Of a stretch of 21,868 nt of DNA, positions 21,834-21,868 are shown piece after piece. Made by a program: the position numbers and the translations under genes. The stretch comes from CAYNLK01 sp964398055 (GTDB lineage Bacteria; Chloroflexota; Anaerolineae; 4572-78; J111). Where the stretch lies: the NCBI GenBank assembly GCA_964398055.1, contig CAYNLK010000082.1:1-21868 (forward strand). Direction: 5' to 3'. Within the stretch, counting starts at the first letter, position 1; the number at the start of each line of letters is the position of its first letter. The notes below the pieces were generated by a model. The model saw nothing but the letters and a program-made list of their open reading frames with translations, was not told the DNA's origin and made no database searches.

Positions 21834-21868
21834 TGTTAAACTGAAGGGTAAAGCCGTTTAAGTTTAAT

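Overview
The window is 21.9 kb of a moderately GC-rich bacterial chromosome. No rRNA, tRNA, CRISPR array, phage or transposase gene was seen. The lineage is inferred, not proven: a primary-type sigma factor, a 1664-residue kinase/STAND-NTPase/WD40 protein, a very small charged protein, an MltG homologue and many GT-C and EamA membrane proteins together resemble Chloroflexota (Anaerolineae-like). A marker-gene search would be needed to confirm this.

Layout. 1-1675: primary-type sigma factor with a textbook promoter, a leader of about 285 nt and a strong intrinsic terminator. 1685-1794: a 92-bp MITE-like palindromic insertion with 9-bp direct repeats; the right-hand copy supplies the -35 hexamer of the next promoter. 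1882-3453: membrane-anchored spermidine-synthase-like protein. 3471-6275 (minus): a two-domain VOC protein, whose promoter spacer is filled by a palindrome, and a GT-C glycosyltransferase. 6425-7615: MltG. 7616-8410: DinB-family protein (minus), flanked on one side by a heptamer tandem repeat and on the other by a palindromic element between 22-bp direct repeats. 8411-10519: an APP1-like HAD phosphatase convergent with an aldo/keto reductase. 10635-15181: a three-gene operon (double-domain ABC permease, ATPase with a C-terminal extra domain, AlaX-type editing protein) behind a structured leader. 15329-15559: a 76-residue protein. 15695-20689: the giant XRE HTH / Ser-Thr kinase / nSTAND / coiled-coil / TM / 14-blade WD40 protein. 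20662-21714 (minus): an EamA transporter that overlaps the giant gene tail to tail by 28 bp.

Two themes run through the window. First, small palindromic elements occur repeatedly, both between genes (1694, 7658, 8291, 15576, 21750) and, unusually, in frame inside the giant gene (16787-16855 and 17839-17912), where they code for linkers. Second, there are two candidate systems with no obvious named equivalent: a transporter operon with no substrate-binding protein in view, joined to a tRNA-editing homologue, and a one-protein signalling machine that combines HTH, kinase, STAND NTPase and a double propeller. Most other genes look like single-gene housekeeping or accessory functions with their own promoters.
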